From Arthrobacter alkaliphilus (GTDB lineage Bacteria > Actinomycetota > Actinomycetes > Actinomycetales > Micrococcaceae), in contig NZ_JAKEEC010000029.1 in assembly GCF_021483235.1 (NCBI RefSeq), forward strand, positions 1 to 44,449: a DNA stretch of 44,449 nt, given 5' to 3'. Positions 1 through 9,257 of the stretch are shown here, piece by piece. The notes under the pieces were generated by a model. It did no database searches. It was not told where the DNA came from and saw only the letters and a list, made by a program, of their open reading frames with translations. The first letter of the stretch is position 1. Each line of letters starts with the position of its first letter. Made by a program: the position numbers and the translations under genes.

Positions 1-1
1 C

Positions 2-466
2 ACCGCCGAAGGCAAGCTCTACCTGTGCGCGGTCAAGGATGTTTACTCCAACAGGATTGTCGGCTATTCGATCGACTCACGGATGAAGTCCCGCCTGGCC
101 GTGGCAGCACTGAACAGTGCGGTCGCCCGACGCGGTGACATGGCCGGCTGCATTCTGCATACCGATCGCGGGTCTCAATTTCGGAGCCGGAAACTCGTCC
201 ATGCCCTGAATCGTCATGGCATGACCGGGTCGATGGGCCGGGTCGGGGCGTGCGGGGACAATGCAGCGATGGAATCGTTCTTCGCTCTGCTTCAAAAGAA
301 CGTCCTGGACCGGCGTTTCTGGGCTACCAGGGAGGACTTGAGGATCGCGATCGTGACCTGGATCGAACGCACCTACCACCGCCGCAGACGCCAAGCCGCC
401 CTCGGCCGTTTGACCCCGATCGAATACGAGTCCATCATGAACACGCAGGCCACACTGGCAGCGTGA
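2..466 (+). CDS. IS3-family transposase (OrfB), C-terminal part, cut by window start
   Basis: This is the end of a DDE transposase that cuts and joins insertion-sequence ends. The frame is open from position 2, and the true start lies outside the window. Visible features are HTDRGSQF (second catalytic Asp) followed about 45 residues later by DNAAMESFF (catalytic Glu), then the basic tail YHRRRRQAALGRLTPIEYE, which is typical of IS3 OrfB rvb-type integrase cores. It ends with TGA at 464-466. It is oriented opposite to the conjugation genes. Whether the full copy is intact cannot be told from this window. Confidence 0.9.
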   Translation, partial: TAEGKLYLCAVKDVYSNRIVGYSIDSRMKSRLAVAALNSAVARRGDMAGCILHTDRGSQFRSRKLVHALNRHGMTGSMGRVGACGDNAAMESFFALLQKNVLDRRFWATREDLRIAIVTWIERTYHRRRRQAALGRLTPIEYESIMNTQATLAA

Positions 467-505
467 CTAACCACTGTCACCTATCCGTGCAGCAGTCCCT
501 AAGTC
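467..505. repeat. Probable right end of the IS3-type element
   Basis: The sequence just after the transposase stop (about 475-505, containing tgtcacctatccgtgcagca) is where the right terminal inverted repeat of an IS3-type element would lie. The matching left repeat is outside the window, so the exact end and any target duplication cannot be confirmed. The rest of the gap up to the SSB gene (506-809) shows only the hairpin and the short direct repeat listed separately. Confidence 0.35.
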
Positions 506-605
506 GGCGGCTCGCAGCTTCCATCCTGCGTGGGTAGCGCCATTTCATCCCGTCCCCCTCTAGTTCTCGGCAATCATATCTCCCGACCCATTACCCGGCT
601 CGCTA

Positions 606-635
606 AGAAGGCCCTGACGTGACTCAGGGCCTTCT
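606..635. terminator. Perfect 12-bp hairpin, candidate terminator
   Basis: Arms AGAAGGCCCTGA (606-617) and TCAGGGCCTTCT (624-635) are perfectly complementary around a 6-nt loop. A pyrimidine-rich but not pure T stretch follows on the plus strand. It could end the transposase transcript on the plus strand or the long conjugation operon that arrives from the right on the minus strand. The missing U-run makes intrinsic termination uncertain. Confidence 0.5.
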
Positions 636-667
636 CTTCGTTCCCTAGTTTTAGTGCAGCTAGCCTA

Positions 668-697
668 AGCCAGAATCGTAAATGACGAGCCAGAATC
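668..697 (+). repeat. Direct repeat of 10 bp at 20-bp spacing
   Basis: AGCCAGAATC occurs at 668-677 and again at 688-697, so the two copies are in phase on one DNA face (two turns). They lie downstream of the last ICE gene of the minus-strand operon (ssb) in an AT-richer gap. They may be a protein-binding site or a remnant of an element end. No function can be assigned. Confidence 0.4.
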
Positions 698-809
698 ATT
701 CATTCTCAACTTAGACAAGACTTGGATACCTTATGCCTAGGGCCCATGGTCCGGACCACCCAGATAGACCGAGCTGACGGAGAAGCAACCAAATTTTCAA
801 CATCGGACG

Positions 810-1316
810 TTAGTAGCTCATCTCACTCCCCTGCGCCGCCCCGAAAGGGCGCACCACCACCGGGCTCTTCGTAGCGATGTTGTAGACCGGCGTGTCAGCA
901 GCAGCCGATATCTCAGGACCTGCCTGGACTACAGCATCAGGACCGACCGCCGCCGTGTGAGCCGAACGCTGGTACACAGTGGTTCCGAAGCGCAGGTCCG
1001 GCCCGATCGTGTCAGCGACGATACGGCGAGCTTCGCGCTTTTCGCCGTCTTTCTCGTATGAACGGAACTCAAGCTCCCCGGCGACTGTGACAGGGTCACC
1101 CTTCTTCAGCGAGTTCGCAGCGTTCTCTGCGAGCGCGCGGAATGCGGAGACGCTGTGGAAGACCGGTTCGCCGTCCTGCCATGTACCGTCTGCTCCTTGG
1201 ATTCGCTGGTTGACGGCCACACGCAGTTTGGCGTGGGCTACCCCGGAGTCCCCATAGCTAAGCTCCGGGTTCGCGACGAGGTTGCCGGCAATATTGATGG
1301 GAATCTTGGTACTCAT
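810..1316 (-). CDS. ssb: Single-stranded DNA-binding protein of the ICE
   Basis: This is an OB-fold protein that would coat single-stranded DNA, here most likely the transferred strand after conjugation. The 168-residue product has the SSB core: GNLVANPELSY near the N-terminus, FHSVSAFRALAENAANSL, and KGDPVTVAGELEFRSY. The acidic DDDLPF-type tip that recruits partners in housekeeping SSB is absent; the protein ends in SEMSY. I chose the ATG at 1316 because GGAAAGG lies 9 bases upstream and the family begins here. An upstream in-frame start at 1361 would add 15 unrelated residues. It is the last gene of the minus-strand transfer operon, after the ArdC-like gene. Confidence 0.85.
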   Translation of the reverse strand: MSTKIPINIAGNLVANPELSYGDSGVAHAKLRVAVNQRIQGADGTWQDGEPVFHSVSAFRALAENAANSLKKGDPVTVAGELEFRSYEKDGEKREARRIVADTIGPDLRFGTTVYQRSAHTAAVGPDAVVQAGPEISAAADTPVYNIATKSPVVVRPFGAAQGSEMSY

Positions 1317-1372
1317 TGCTTTCATCCTTTCCAGTCCCAGCGGGCTTCTCCCGCTGGACACCTAACTGATCG

Positions 1373-2557
1373 TCAGAGTCCCGGGCCTGCGATCACGGGC
1401 TCGTCCGGCAAACTCAAGGGCTGGCCTACGCTCACGTAGGTTGCCGGTCGGTTGAGGTATGGATCAGCTTCGGTCGCGGGGACCTTGCCTCCGAACCCGG
1501 GCGGCTGGGTGACTTCGAGGATCCCTTTCGTCGCTGCCGTGACTCGTCCCAGCACTGACTTTGCGATGTCCACGCGGGACCGAGGCAATTTCACCCTCGG
1601 TCCTTGCGAGGCGGCGTCGTTCTCGGTCTCGATGACGGCGTCGGCCCATCCGGCGAGATATGAGGCTGATTGTGGTCCGCGGTCGATTCCGTGGGCGCGG
1701 AGGACTGTGTAGGCAATGGATTCGGCCTCGACCTCGGCCAGCCCGCGGTGGTCGGCGCTGCTTCCGTAAAGCCGGCCGACGTCGTCGTCCGGCCCGTGCA
1801 AGAGGACGTGCCCGAGCTCGTGCGCGAGCACGGCGGTGCGTTCCTCAGCGTTCAGCCATGAACCTACCTGGACGTGGTGCTTTGCGAAGTCCGTATAGCC
1901 ACTCGTGAGTCCATACTGGGCATCCTCGATGTGGACTTTGAAGCCGCGCCGATGGGCAACCTCCCCCAAGGAATCGAAAAGGTTCGAAGCGACCACACCG
2001 CGCCCGATTCGGTCGCGCGGCACGAGCAGCGGCGTTCCCGACGTTTGCGAGACGTCGAAGACGGCCTGGCCGCGCCAGCCAGTGATGACGGTCTTCTTTC
2101 CGTCGTCCACGGCGCCGCCAGGTAGCTTCTCGCCAACACGCGTCCGTTGCCGGGTGCCGTCCGGCAGAGTGAATTCCTGCATGCGTGCAGTGCGCGGCGC
2201 AATGACCCAAAGAGCGTGCTCGCCCTTCAGCACTGTTCGGCCGTGGCGTTCCCACTCCCTGTATCCAGCCACGAGAGTGGGCTCATCTGTTCCGCGCTGT
2301 GCCATCTGCATCATCAGCAGTGCCACGTTTCCGCCGGAGTACCGCCAAAGGGTTGCCGACGCGTCCAACAGCGTTTGCCAACGAGACGGCGACTCAACGG
2401 CCTGCTCCAGGATCGTGTGAAGTCCATCCGTCAGGACCGCGATGCGCTCCTCCGGTGTCATCCGCTGCTTGCCCACTCCGGGCAACGCGGACTGCGGTCC
2501 GACGAGAGTGGAACGCGGTTCGCTTTCATTTCTCGGAGCCACGACGGCTACCTCCAT
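1373..2557 (-). CDS. ArdC-like antirestriction protein with zinc metallopeptidase domain
   Basis: The product has 394 residues. Residues about 35-175 look like the ArdC N-terminal ssDNA-binding domain (SGGNVALLMMQ, YREWERHGRTVLKGEHALWV). Residues about 200-300 form an ImmA/IrrE-type zincin with HELGH at 246-250 and a following acidic cluster (275-279) that could supply the third zinc ligand. ArdC proteins on conjugative elements protect incoming DNA from host restriction. That role is known for the family and inferred here. It is followed by ssb with a 56-bp gap (SSB start at 1316), and an AGAGG sequence precedes the ATG. The tail of about 90 residues is poorly conserved and proline-rich. Confidence 0.8.
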   Translation of the reverse strand: MEVAVVAPRNESEPRSTLVGPQSALPGVGKQRMTPEERIAVLTDGLHTILEQAVESPSRWQTLLDASATLWRYSGGNVALLMMQMAQRGTDEPTLVAGYREWERHGRTVLKGEHALWVIAPRTARMQEFTLPDGTRQRTRVGEKLPGGAVDDGKKTVITGWRGQAVFDVSQTSGTPLLVPRDRIGRGVVASNLFDSLGEVAHRRGFKVHIEDAQYGLTSGYTDFAKHHVQVGSWLNAEERTAVLAHELGHVLLHGPDDDVGRLYGSSADHRGLAEVEAESIAYTVLRAHGIDRGPQSASYLAGWADAVIETENDAASQGPRVKLPRSRVDIAKSVLGRVTAATKGILEVTQPPGFGGKVPATEADPYLNRPATYVSVGQPLSLPDEPVIAGPGL

Positions 2558-2583
2558 GCCTCTTGGAATCCGGATGCGGATAC

Positions 2584-3129
2584 CTATTCATGTCCATCGG
2601 CGGCCAGACAGCATGACTTCATTTGCTCGGCCCCGGGTTGCCGGTGCGCCAACCTCCATTGGAGAAACTCGGGATCCTCTACTGCGAGGAGTCTCGCAGT
2701 CGGTTCCTTGTGCGATTGCAGGCCTACGCAGCCGGCCGTCCGGGTATGCGTCCGGAGACGCTCGACGGCGTGTGGGAGCCTCTCGTGAAAAGCCAGCGGC
2801 CCGAACCCAGCGTCATCGGCGGAGAACGAAACCTGCTCTAACCGTTGAAGGGCATAAAGCTCTGCCACCATTTCCGGATGCCTCCACCAGCAATCGGGCA
2901 CCACCGACGTAGTCAGTTGATAAGTGGCAACCAGCCATTTCACCCAAGCTGCGAGCGCGGTCCAGACGTTTTCGGCCTGTTCCGGGCTCATGTCCCGCCA
3001 CCGGTGGGTTGTTCCCGGGGAAGCGCCGGTAGCGCGGAAAGCTGATCTGAAGAGTTCTGCGGTCAGTTCGTCGTCGTCCTTCCCTGCTGACGGGATGTCG
3101 AAGAATTCGACGTCGTCACGATTCCCCAT
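2584..3129 (-). CDS. DUF4913-family protein
   Basis: This is a 181-residue protein of unknown biochemical role. The stretch WTALAAWVKWLVATY followed by VVPDCWWRHPEMVAELYAL (about residues 47-90) matches the DUF4913 signature seen in actinobacterial mobile elements beside coupling-protein genes. The start at 3129 is chosen because the product from there (MGNRDDVEFFD) has the family N-terminus. The frame extends to 3324, but that extra part overlaps the coupling-protein gene and has no coding look. The chosen start overlaps the upstream coupling gene by 14 bp, suggesting coupled translation. No signal peptide or membrane segment is seen. Confidence 0.65.
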   Translation of the reverse strand: MGNRDDVEFFDIPSAGKDDDELTAELFRSAFRATGASPGTTHRWRDMSPEQAENVWTALAAWVKWLVATYQLTTSVVPDCWWRHPEMVAELYALQRLEQVSFSADDAGFGPLAFHERLPHAVERLRTHTRTAGCVGLQSHKEPTARLLAVEDPEFLQWRLAHRQPGAEQMKSCCLAADGHE

Positions 3130-4930
3130 CGCTTGTTCTTTCGGCCATTTGTTGTTGCTTATGCCCTTCGGCCAGGGCCTGTTCGATTTCCGCTTTGGAG
3201 CGTCCCAGTTCCGCTGCGTCTTTGCGCTTGTGCCATTCGCGCAGATCCAAAAGGATCGGTCTGGTGCGCCGGCCCAGCATGAGCGCTGTACCGGCGGGCA
3301 ACCGGCGGATCTCATCAAGTGCAATGACGGGGCTGTCGCGGATTTGTTCCCCGTCCTGGCGGCCCTGGGACGACCAGGAGCGGGTGTTCAATGTCAGGCT
3401 CCGTTCCCCCAGCAACCCGGCGAGCGAGCGAAGGTCGCGTTCGTCCGAACCGCCGCCGAAGATCACCTTGATGATCGCCGAGTCCCAGATAGTGGCTGCC
3501 TCATCGATAGACCAGCCCGTCCGGGCTTGGGAGAGCGACTGCAGCACCACGAGGGTCGAGATGCCGATTCCTCCGCCGTCGGCGAGCGCGATAGGCAGAC
3601 CGGGCCACGGCGCGAGGTTGGCGATCTCGTCGAGGATCAGCGTAAGGGGCGGATCGAGCCGGCCGCCGGGTGAGACGAAGGCCATTTCCCTGGCCGCGTT
3701 GTCTATGTCGTCGATCAATGCCGAGAGATACGGTCCTGCGGCTGCGGCTCCCGCTCGAGTGCCGATCAAATAGAGCGTGCCCCTATCCCGGATGAAACTC
3801 TTCGGGTCGAATTCTTCTGACTCGTCGCGAGGATTCAGCGCGGCCAGGACTTTGGGCGAGGACAAGGGCGCCACAGCCGCCGAGACGCCAATCCAGGAAT
3901 TGGACGTATTCCTTGGATCGTCCTCGAGGATTCCCATAAGGTCGGCTTGCCACCCCAGCCCAGCCCCAGGACGGCTGAGGACCTCCAACGCCTCTCGGGC
4001 CAGCACCGGGCTCGATGACCAACGCCGGAATGCACTGACGCCTTCGCCAGATAAAGCTGCAGCGTGAAGCAAGCACTGCAGGACTATCAAGGATCGCTTC
4101 TGCCAGGCGGCGTTCTCACCCTTCATCTCTGTGTCGGCTGTGATGACCAGGGCACGGCGCGTGGCAATATCCGGATCCTGGCATCCGCGGACCGGCGACC
4201 AGCGCAGCGTCGACGCCAGCCCGGACATTCCTTGCGGGTCGAACACGGTCACGGGCCTGTTCCCGGCCGCCCGGGCTTTCATCGTGACAACAAGGTTGTC
4301 GGCGCGGGTAGAAGTCGTCACCACAGCGCCGGGCGCATCGAGAATTGCATTGATAACGACGTACAAGCCCTTGCCCGAACGTGGCGCACCTTGGATGACC
4401 ATCGATTCTTCGGTCGAGACGTGAATTGTGACCCCTCGAGACCGCCCGAGAGTCCAAGACACATCCTCAATGGAGGGGTTGCTCAATCCTGGCCGGGTGA
4501 ACTTCCCCCGCCGCCGAACTGCCCGCGCGCCGAAATCATGCAAAATTTCCGAGCGGCCTGCGACACCATCACGGTTCAAGATCTCTTGCCGCAGCCATGC
4601 CCCCGACTGCCGCCATGTTCGCCACGCCCAAATACCCGCGACCGCGAGCGCGGCAAGGATCAGCAGAACCGGGGCGACAATCCACCAGACGTCCCCCATG
4701 CCAACCTCACAGTCGCCCGGGCGACGCACTATCCAGTCGATCCGGCCTGCAAAGAGTCCGACGGCGGCAGCAGGGTTGAGGCGCAACGGAGGTGTGGTGC
4801 CGCATCGCAAGGTGACGAGGAAACCGGCGAGAGCCTGGACGAGGAAGGAAAGGCCCACAAGCCCGGAAAGTGTGATGAGCCCGGCCGTCACCATAGGGCT
4901 GGTGTTTCCTGCCCGCGGATGCATGAACAT
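3116..4930 (-). CDS. VirD4/TraG-like type IV coupling protein
   Basis: This 604-residue ATPase would bring the relaxase-DNA complex to the secretion channel at the inner membrane. Two membrane segments lie near residues 15-40 and 82-104. They are followed by Walker A GAPRSGKG (181-188) and Walker B LTLILDEIANLAP (429-441), then VVLQSLSQA, the usual DEx-adjacent motif of TraG/VirD4 proteins. The start codon shares one base with the stop of the VirB4-like gene (TGATG at 4928-4932), so the two are cotranscribed and probably coupled. The length and layout match actinobacterial TraM-recognition-domain coupling proteins. Confidence 0.85.
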   Translation of the reverse strand: MFMHPRAGNTSPMVTAGLITLSGLVGLSFLVQALAGFLVTLRCGTTPPLRLNPAAAVGLFAGRIDWIVRRPGDCEVGMGDVWWIVAPVLLILAALAVAGIWAWRTWRQSGAWLRQEILNRDGVAGRSEILHDFGARAVRRRGKFTRPGLSNPSIEDVSWTLGRSRGVTIHVSTEESMVIQGAPRSGKGLYVVINAILDAPGAVVTTSTRADNLVVTMKARAAGNRPVTVFDPQGMSGLASTLRWSPVRGCQDPDIATRRALVITADTEMKGENAAWQKRSLIVLQCLLHAAALSGEGVSAFRRWSSSPVLAREALEVLSRPGAGLGWQADLMGILEDDPRNTSNSWIGVSAAVAPLSSPKVLAALNPRDESEEFDPKSFIRDRGTLYLIGTRAGAAAAGPYLSALIDDIDNAAREMAFVSPGGRLDPPLTLILDEIANLAPWPGLPIALADGGGIGISTLVVLQSLSQARTGWSIDEAATIWDSAIIKVIFGGGSDERDLRSLAGLLGERSLTLNTRSWSSQGRQDGEQIRDSPVIALDEIRRLPAGTALMLGRRTRPILLDLREWHKRKDAAELGRSKAEIEQALAEGHKQQQMAERTSDGES

Positions 4931-6387
4931 CAGATCATCCGTTCATCGGTGCCGAAAACCTCGAGCTCATCCGTAGTGACACGGTTGGCGACAATGAAGG
5001 AGCGATTGCCGACCTTCCACAGGCCGACGCCCTTCGGGAGATTCTCCACGTGCTCGCACTCGGCCTCGGTCAGGCCGAGCGCTTCCTTGGTGAGGCGCAT
5101 GGCATCGTGCTTTTGACGGTAGATGATTCGCGTATCGGCCTCGGTGAGAAGCCCGAGGGCCTTTTGACGATGCCCGCTGGTGCTGTCGCCGATCTCGTTG
5201 AGGTCAGCAACCTTGTGCATAATGAGGAGGTTCGCGATCCCGTAAGTGCGGGCAAGCCGCCACTGCTCGCTCATTTTGGCCAACATGTAGGGATCGGCGA
5301 GCATTCGCCACCCCTCGTCGTACACCACGAGCCGCTTCCCGCCGTCGGGATTCGTAACCGCAGCCTCTAACCAGGTGGCGCCACAAGCCGCTGCCAGGGA
5401 GAGCGCCTGCTCTGATGCCCCGATCAACGCCGAAGTATCCATGACCATCATCGGCGCATCAGCATCGAACGCAACGGTTGAAGGCGCATCGAACATGCCC
5501 TCCAGATCGCCAGATACGGTGCGCCGCAGAGAGTGACTCACGGCAGTTCCTCCATCCCTGCCGACTAGCCCGATAGTTTCCTTCGACGGGTTCAGCAGGT
5601 GATCCAGGACCATTGGCAACGTTGGGTTCGAGTTCTGGGCAACCGTCTCCATGAGGGCCATATCCAGGGCTGTGTGCTCAACAGGATGGAGTGGCATCCC
5701 CTGCCGCATCAGCGACACTAAGGCCACCAGTAGGTAGCGACGGCGTTGGCGAACCACAGCCTGCCACTGCGCGTTGCTCAAGGCACTGGATCGTGGCCCG
5801 GCGTCGAGCGGGTTGACGCGAGCGGCGCGACCTGGGCCAACGGAGATGACTTTTCCGCCGACAGCGTTGGCGACTGCGACCCATTCGCCTTTGGGGTCTG
5901 AAGCCACCGCAGCCTTTCTCCCCAGGGTGATCGACCGAGCTACCAAGGATTTTCCGCACATTGACTTTCCGGTTCCGACGGTGCCGATAACGACGATCGA
6001 CGGCCCGTTAATGACGCCTTTGTCGTAGAGGATCCACGGATCATAGGAAAAGGCACCGGACCCGAAGACGTCCGTGCCTATGTAGGTTCCCTCATGACCC
6101 AGGCCCGATTCGGTGATGAATGGGTAGGCTGCCGCGAAGGTCATCGTTGACGCACGGTGTGGTGCCAGGCGCAGCCGGTGAGGGCCGCGGAGGGAGTCCG
6201 GTTCGCGGCTGCCCCAGTCTCCTCCAGGCTCAACACCGTCCAGGCCGGCGTCGAGCGCTTCACCAATCTTCTGAAGGGCGCCGACCCAAGGTTGGCTATC
6301 CGCTCTCCCAACCTCTCGCCGTCGTTCTTTCCACGCGCGTTTCCCACCGGACGGAACGTATTGGACGTTCTGAGCGGCGCGGGTCAT
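4930..6387 (-). CDS. VirB4-like conjugation ATPase
   Basis: The 485-residue product carries Walker A GTVGTGKS (135-142), SDPKGEW (about 163-169, typical of VirB4/TraC/HerA-class ATPases), and Walker B KRLVVYDEGW (351-360). It would energise assembly of the transfer channel at the membrane. The N-terminal VirB4 half is short; that part may be supplied by the SCO6880-like protein upstream, as in other actinobacterial transfer systems. The start at 6387 overlaps the stop of that gene as ATGA and is preceded by GGAAGGGG at good spacing. A longer frame to 6435 would add 16 residues inside the neighbour and is rejected. Confidence 0.85.
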   Translation of the reverse strand: MTRAAQNVQYVPSGGKRAWKERRREVGRADSQPWVGALQKIGEALDAGLDGVEPGGDWGSREPDSLRGPHRLRLAPHRASTMTFAAAYPFITESGLGHEGTYIGTDVFGSGAFSYDPWILYDKGVINGPSIVVIGTVGTGKSMCGKSLVARSITLGRKAAVASDPKGEWVAVANAVGGKVISVGPGRAARVNPLDAGPRSSALSNAQWQAVVRQRRRYLLVALVSLMRQGMPLHPVEHTALDMALMETVAQNSNPTLPMVLDHLLNPSKETIGLVGRDGGTAVSHSLRRTVSGDLEGMFDAPSTVAFDADAPMMVMDTSALIGASEQALSLAAACGATWLEAAVTNPDGGKRLVVYDEGWRMLADPYMLAKMSEQWRLARTYGIANLLIMHKVADLNEIGDSTSGHRQKALGLLTEADTRIIYRQKHDAMRLTKEALGLTEAECEHVENLPKGVGLWKVGNRSFIVANRVTTDELEVFGTDERMI

Positions 6388-7877
6388 CGCAGACCCCTTC
6401 CGAACGGAAGCGCCCCCGCAACAAACGCCGCCCATTGCTGTCCTGCCAGTAGCCGCAACTCGACGAATGCACCGGCCGCCGCAGACTCCAGTTCTTGGCG
6501 GTGTCTGGCCAATTCCTCAAGCGACGATGCGGTGATGGTGATGTAAGCAGCTGGTCGCACGTCGCCGTGGCCAGCGACAATTTCTTCCTCGCGTTGGGAG
6601 ACTTCTTCTTCCTCAGCCCGCTGCTCGCGGGTGAGGGGTCTGTCGAAGCGCGTGTTGATCCGGCGCCGGGTTTCATGGGCTTCTTGCGCGGAGCGTATGT
6701 CCCGTAACGCCTCCGCCGTCGGCACGGTCCGGATCACTTCGGTCACTGTGTGGCGGAAATCCCCGACATAAATCAAGGGATGAAGAAATCCGGGAAAGAC
6801 CTTCTGCCGCGGCCATTCGGCGATCCAGAACGTTTGATGGAACCCCGAGTCGGTTCGGACATACGTCCAATGCTCTTCGACCGCCATGGGCCCTGAGGCG
6901 GAATTTCGTCTCGTCGAGTCCTGATTTTCGGTTCCATCGACGGCTCGATGCTCTGCGCTGTCCGCAACCGCTGCCGGGTCGAATGCTGCGCGGATAACGT
7001 CGAGAATTCCGTTCTCAGGTAGCCACTCCTCGACCCTGACATTGTGGGTCGCCAGCGCCGTCGTGATCGCTTCGACCTCCAGCCGAAGTACTTGTTCGAC
7101 GCCGGCCACTCCCCCGCCGGATTCCCTGATCCGCCGTCGGGCTTTGGCTGTGTCAAGAACGAGAGCGATCAAGAGATCATGACTCATGGCGGATCCAGCC
7201 GCCGAGATCAGGTCCTCGTAAGCTCGCTGTCCCCAGGTGAGTTCGTCTGGCCTGCCTGCGCCCACCGCCCGTTCGTAGAAGGCACGCAGAGCCGACGACG
7301 GATAAGGAACGGTGTAATCCTGAACGGCGATTCTCGCCACACTCGTTCGCTGGGCCATTCCCGCCTGAACCCGGGACCACGCCTGCACGGCCCAGGCTTT
7401 GTCGTCGGTGTCCAACAGCGCGAAAGACCGAGTGCTGCAGCGCAACACTGCCACAGCTTCCCTACCGCGGACGTCCACGATAAAAGCTTCCCCATGAGCG
7501 GTACGGCGCAGCTCCAAGTTTCCCAGTCCGCCCGGAAGTGCCAACCGGCCGGCCAGGACAGCGCGTTCCGGCCGGCCCAAGAATCCGGTCTGGCTTTTGA
7601 TCGATCTATAGAAGAACAGAAGAGCATGGCTCGCCCACACAGGGTACGGAATCCGCGAGTACTGCAGCAATCCGAGCAAGATCAGCACTAGCCACAGCGG
7701 GCCCGAGGTGAACAGGCCGGCGGGTCCGTTGACAGCCGAGGCCACACTTGCCACGAGGACACCCGCAGCAAGCCAAAGCAGTTGATACCACTTCAGCCCC
7801 ATGAAAAGACCGCGGCGCTCGTACCGGGGGAACTTGACTGCCTCAAGCGTTCTTGCATTTTCATACATGGGAATCAT
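6384..7877 (-). CDS. SCO6880-like transfer protein with PrgI-like N-terminal membrane domain
   Basis: The product has 497 residues. The N-terminus (KFPRYERRGLFMGLKWYQL) and two adjacent membrane helices (about 28-50 and 55-75) have the PrgI/SCO6880 arrangement. The soluble remainder resembles the substrate-side half of VirB4 without a P-loop. In Streptomyces and relatives such proteins sit directly before the ATPase gene, exactly as here, and probably form a complex with it. ATG 7877 is used, with GAAAG about 6 bases upstream; the ATG at 7868 is a possible alternative. It overlaps the TrbL-like gene by 17 bp. Confidence 0.75.
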   Translation of the reverse strand: MIPMYENARTLEAVKFPRYERRGLFMGLKWYQLLWLAAGVLVASVASAVNGPAGLFTSGPLWLVLILLGLLQYSRIPYPVWASHALLFFYRSIKSQTGFLGRPERAVLAGRLALPGGLGNLELRRTAHGEAFIVDVRGREAVAVLRCSTRSFALLDTDDKAWAVQAWSRVQAGMAQRTSVARIAVQDYTVPYPSSALRAFYERAVGAGRPDELTWGQRAYEDLISAAGSAMSHDLLIALVLDTAKARRRIRESGGGVAGVEQVLRLEVEAITTALATHNVRVEEWLPENGILDVIRAAFDPAAVADSAEHRAVDGTENQDSTRRNSASGPMAVEEHWTYVRTDSGFHQTFWIAEWPRQKVFPGFLHPLIYVGDFRHTVTEVIRTVPTAEALRDIRSAQEAHETRRRINTRFDRPLTREQRAEEEEVSQREEEIVAGHGDVRPAAYITITASSLEELARHRQELESAAAGAFVELRLLAGQQWAAFVAGALPFGRGLR

Positions 7878-9255
7878 TGGCTTTCGGCGTCTTCACGATT
7901 GTTTTGGATTGGGCCGACGGAGGGACCGTCGGGGCGACTGGAGAAGAGGACTTGGGCGATGCGGAACGTCCCGGCACCGAGAACTGCGGCGGCTGGCTCG
8001 GGGTCTTCGGAGTCAATCCGTCAGTTGAGCGGTGTGCCGAACTCGATCCCCCGGATCCCTGCATTCCGGGCGAGTCAAGACGCGAAGGCGCGGTTCCGGC
8101 GTCGAGCATTGGCGTTGCTCGTTTTGCACCAGAATTCCCCAACGGCGGCACAATCGGCGGCGTTCCTGGTAGGGCCGGTCGGGGCGGCTGCGCGGTCGAG
8201 GGAAACTTAGGACGGCTCGACGGGATGGGCCGAGTGATCGCCGAGCGGGAAGCCAGTCCAGCGAGTGTGAATCGACCGCCCGTCTGCCGGCTGATCTGCC
8301 GGGCCGTGAAGGCTGAGCTGCGTGAAAGGATGTGGCCACCGCCTGCGGTTTGTGCAGCCGCCGCCAACTCGCCACCGGCGAAGCTAACCAGCCTTAAAGC
8401 CATTAGAGGGGCGCCGCACGCCAAGGCCATACCGACGGCACCCCCGGCCAGCCCAGCGAATGACTTCGATTCGGCAAAAAGCCTGATGGCCACGGCGAGG
8501 ACCGTTGCGGCCAGCGGCTTTGCGATGAGCAGCGCAACCACGATCTCACACCACCTTCGAGCCCAGGACTTCGTCTTTTCCCACGGCATGAGCATCAAGG
8601 CCACCGGCGCGACGGCCGCGAGCACGATGAGGGCGAACGACCGGAAGATCATCGAGCACATCAGGATGAATGCCAGGATCCAGACCACGATGACGGCCAT
8701 GGCCGTTACGATGACCGCCCCAGCAGCACCGCTGCTCGTTCCCGGGGATAGCGACACCACGTTCCATTCCCGGCCGGATCCCTCAGATGCGCGTTCGAAG
8801 CCGAAAAGTCGCATGAACACGACGTATGGGTCGGTTCCCATCGAATCGAGGAGCGCCTCAGCTGCGGAATCACCGACCTTCGTGAGCTGCCGGGCCAAGT
8901 AGACCGCACCGGCCACCATCGGTATGGCAACAGCACCACCCACGAGTGCCCTGATCAAACGACGAGGCTGTTGGCTAATGAGCCCAGACAGCAACTGGAG
9001 GATCATAGCGATGACGAGCGGGGTCAACATGACGACGACCCACCAGTTCGTTAGGCCTTGCACCGCGCTCCACTGGGAGTCATCAACGTTTGAGACGCTG
9101 AACGCGCCGGTGATGAATGACCAGATCCACGACCCGATGTTCTGGAGGATCTCCGCGAACATCGACGTGATGGAGCCTTGGAAGCCATCGTTCGCTTGGG
9201 AGACGAGGCCGCAGCCAGGCGGCCACCATCCGTTCAGATCACACTGAACCGGCAT
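7861..9255 (-). CDS. TrbL/VirB6-like polytopic membrane protein of the transfer channel
   Basis: The product has 464 residues. The N-terminal two thirds contain several hydrophobic helices (for example WVVVMLTPLVIAMILQLL, AVIVTAMAVIVVWILAFIL, and the IVLAAVAPVALMLMPW region), fitting the inner-membrane pore component of a type IV secretion system. From about residue 300 onwards the protein is a proline-, serine- and threonine-rich soluble tail. The start at 9255 follows the stop of the small membrane protein by 2 bases and gives MPVQCDLNGWW. A frame extending to 9342 would run through that neighbour and is not used. No enzymatic motif is expected or seen. Confidence 0.75.
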   Translation of the reverse strand: MPVQCDLNGWWPPGCGLVSQANDGFQGSITSMFAEILQNIGSWIWSFITGAFSVSNVDDSQWSAVQGLTNWWVVVMLTPLVIAMILQLLSGLISQQPRRLIRALVGGAVAIPMVAGAVYLARQLTKVGDSAAEALLDSMGTDPYVVFMRLFGFERASEGSGREWNVVSLSPGTSSGAAGAVIVTAMAVIVVWILAFILMCSMIFRSFALIVLAAVAPVALMLMPWEKTKSWARRWCEIVVALLIAKPLAATVLAVAIRLFAESKSFAGLAGGAVGMALACGAPLMALRLVSFAGGELAAAAQTAGGGHILSRSSAFTARQISRQTGGRFTLAGLASRSAITRPIPSSRPKFPSTAQPPRPALPGTPPIVPPLGNSGAKRATPMLDAGTAPSRLDSPGMQGSGGSSSAHRSTDGLTPKTPSQPPQFSVPGRSASPKSSSPVAPTVPPSAQSKTIVKTPKANDSHV

Positions 9256-9257
9256 GG

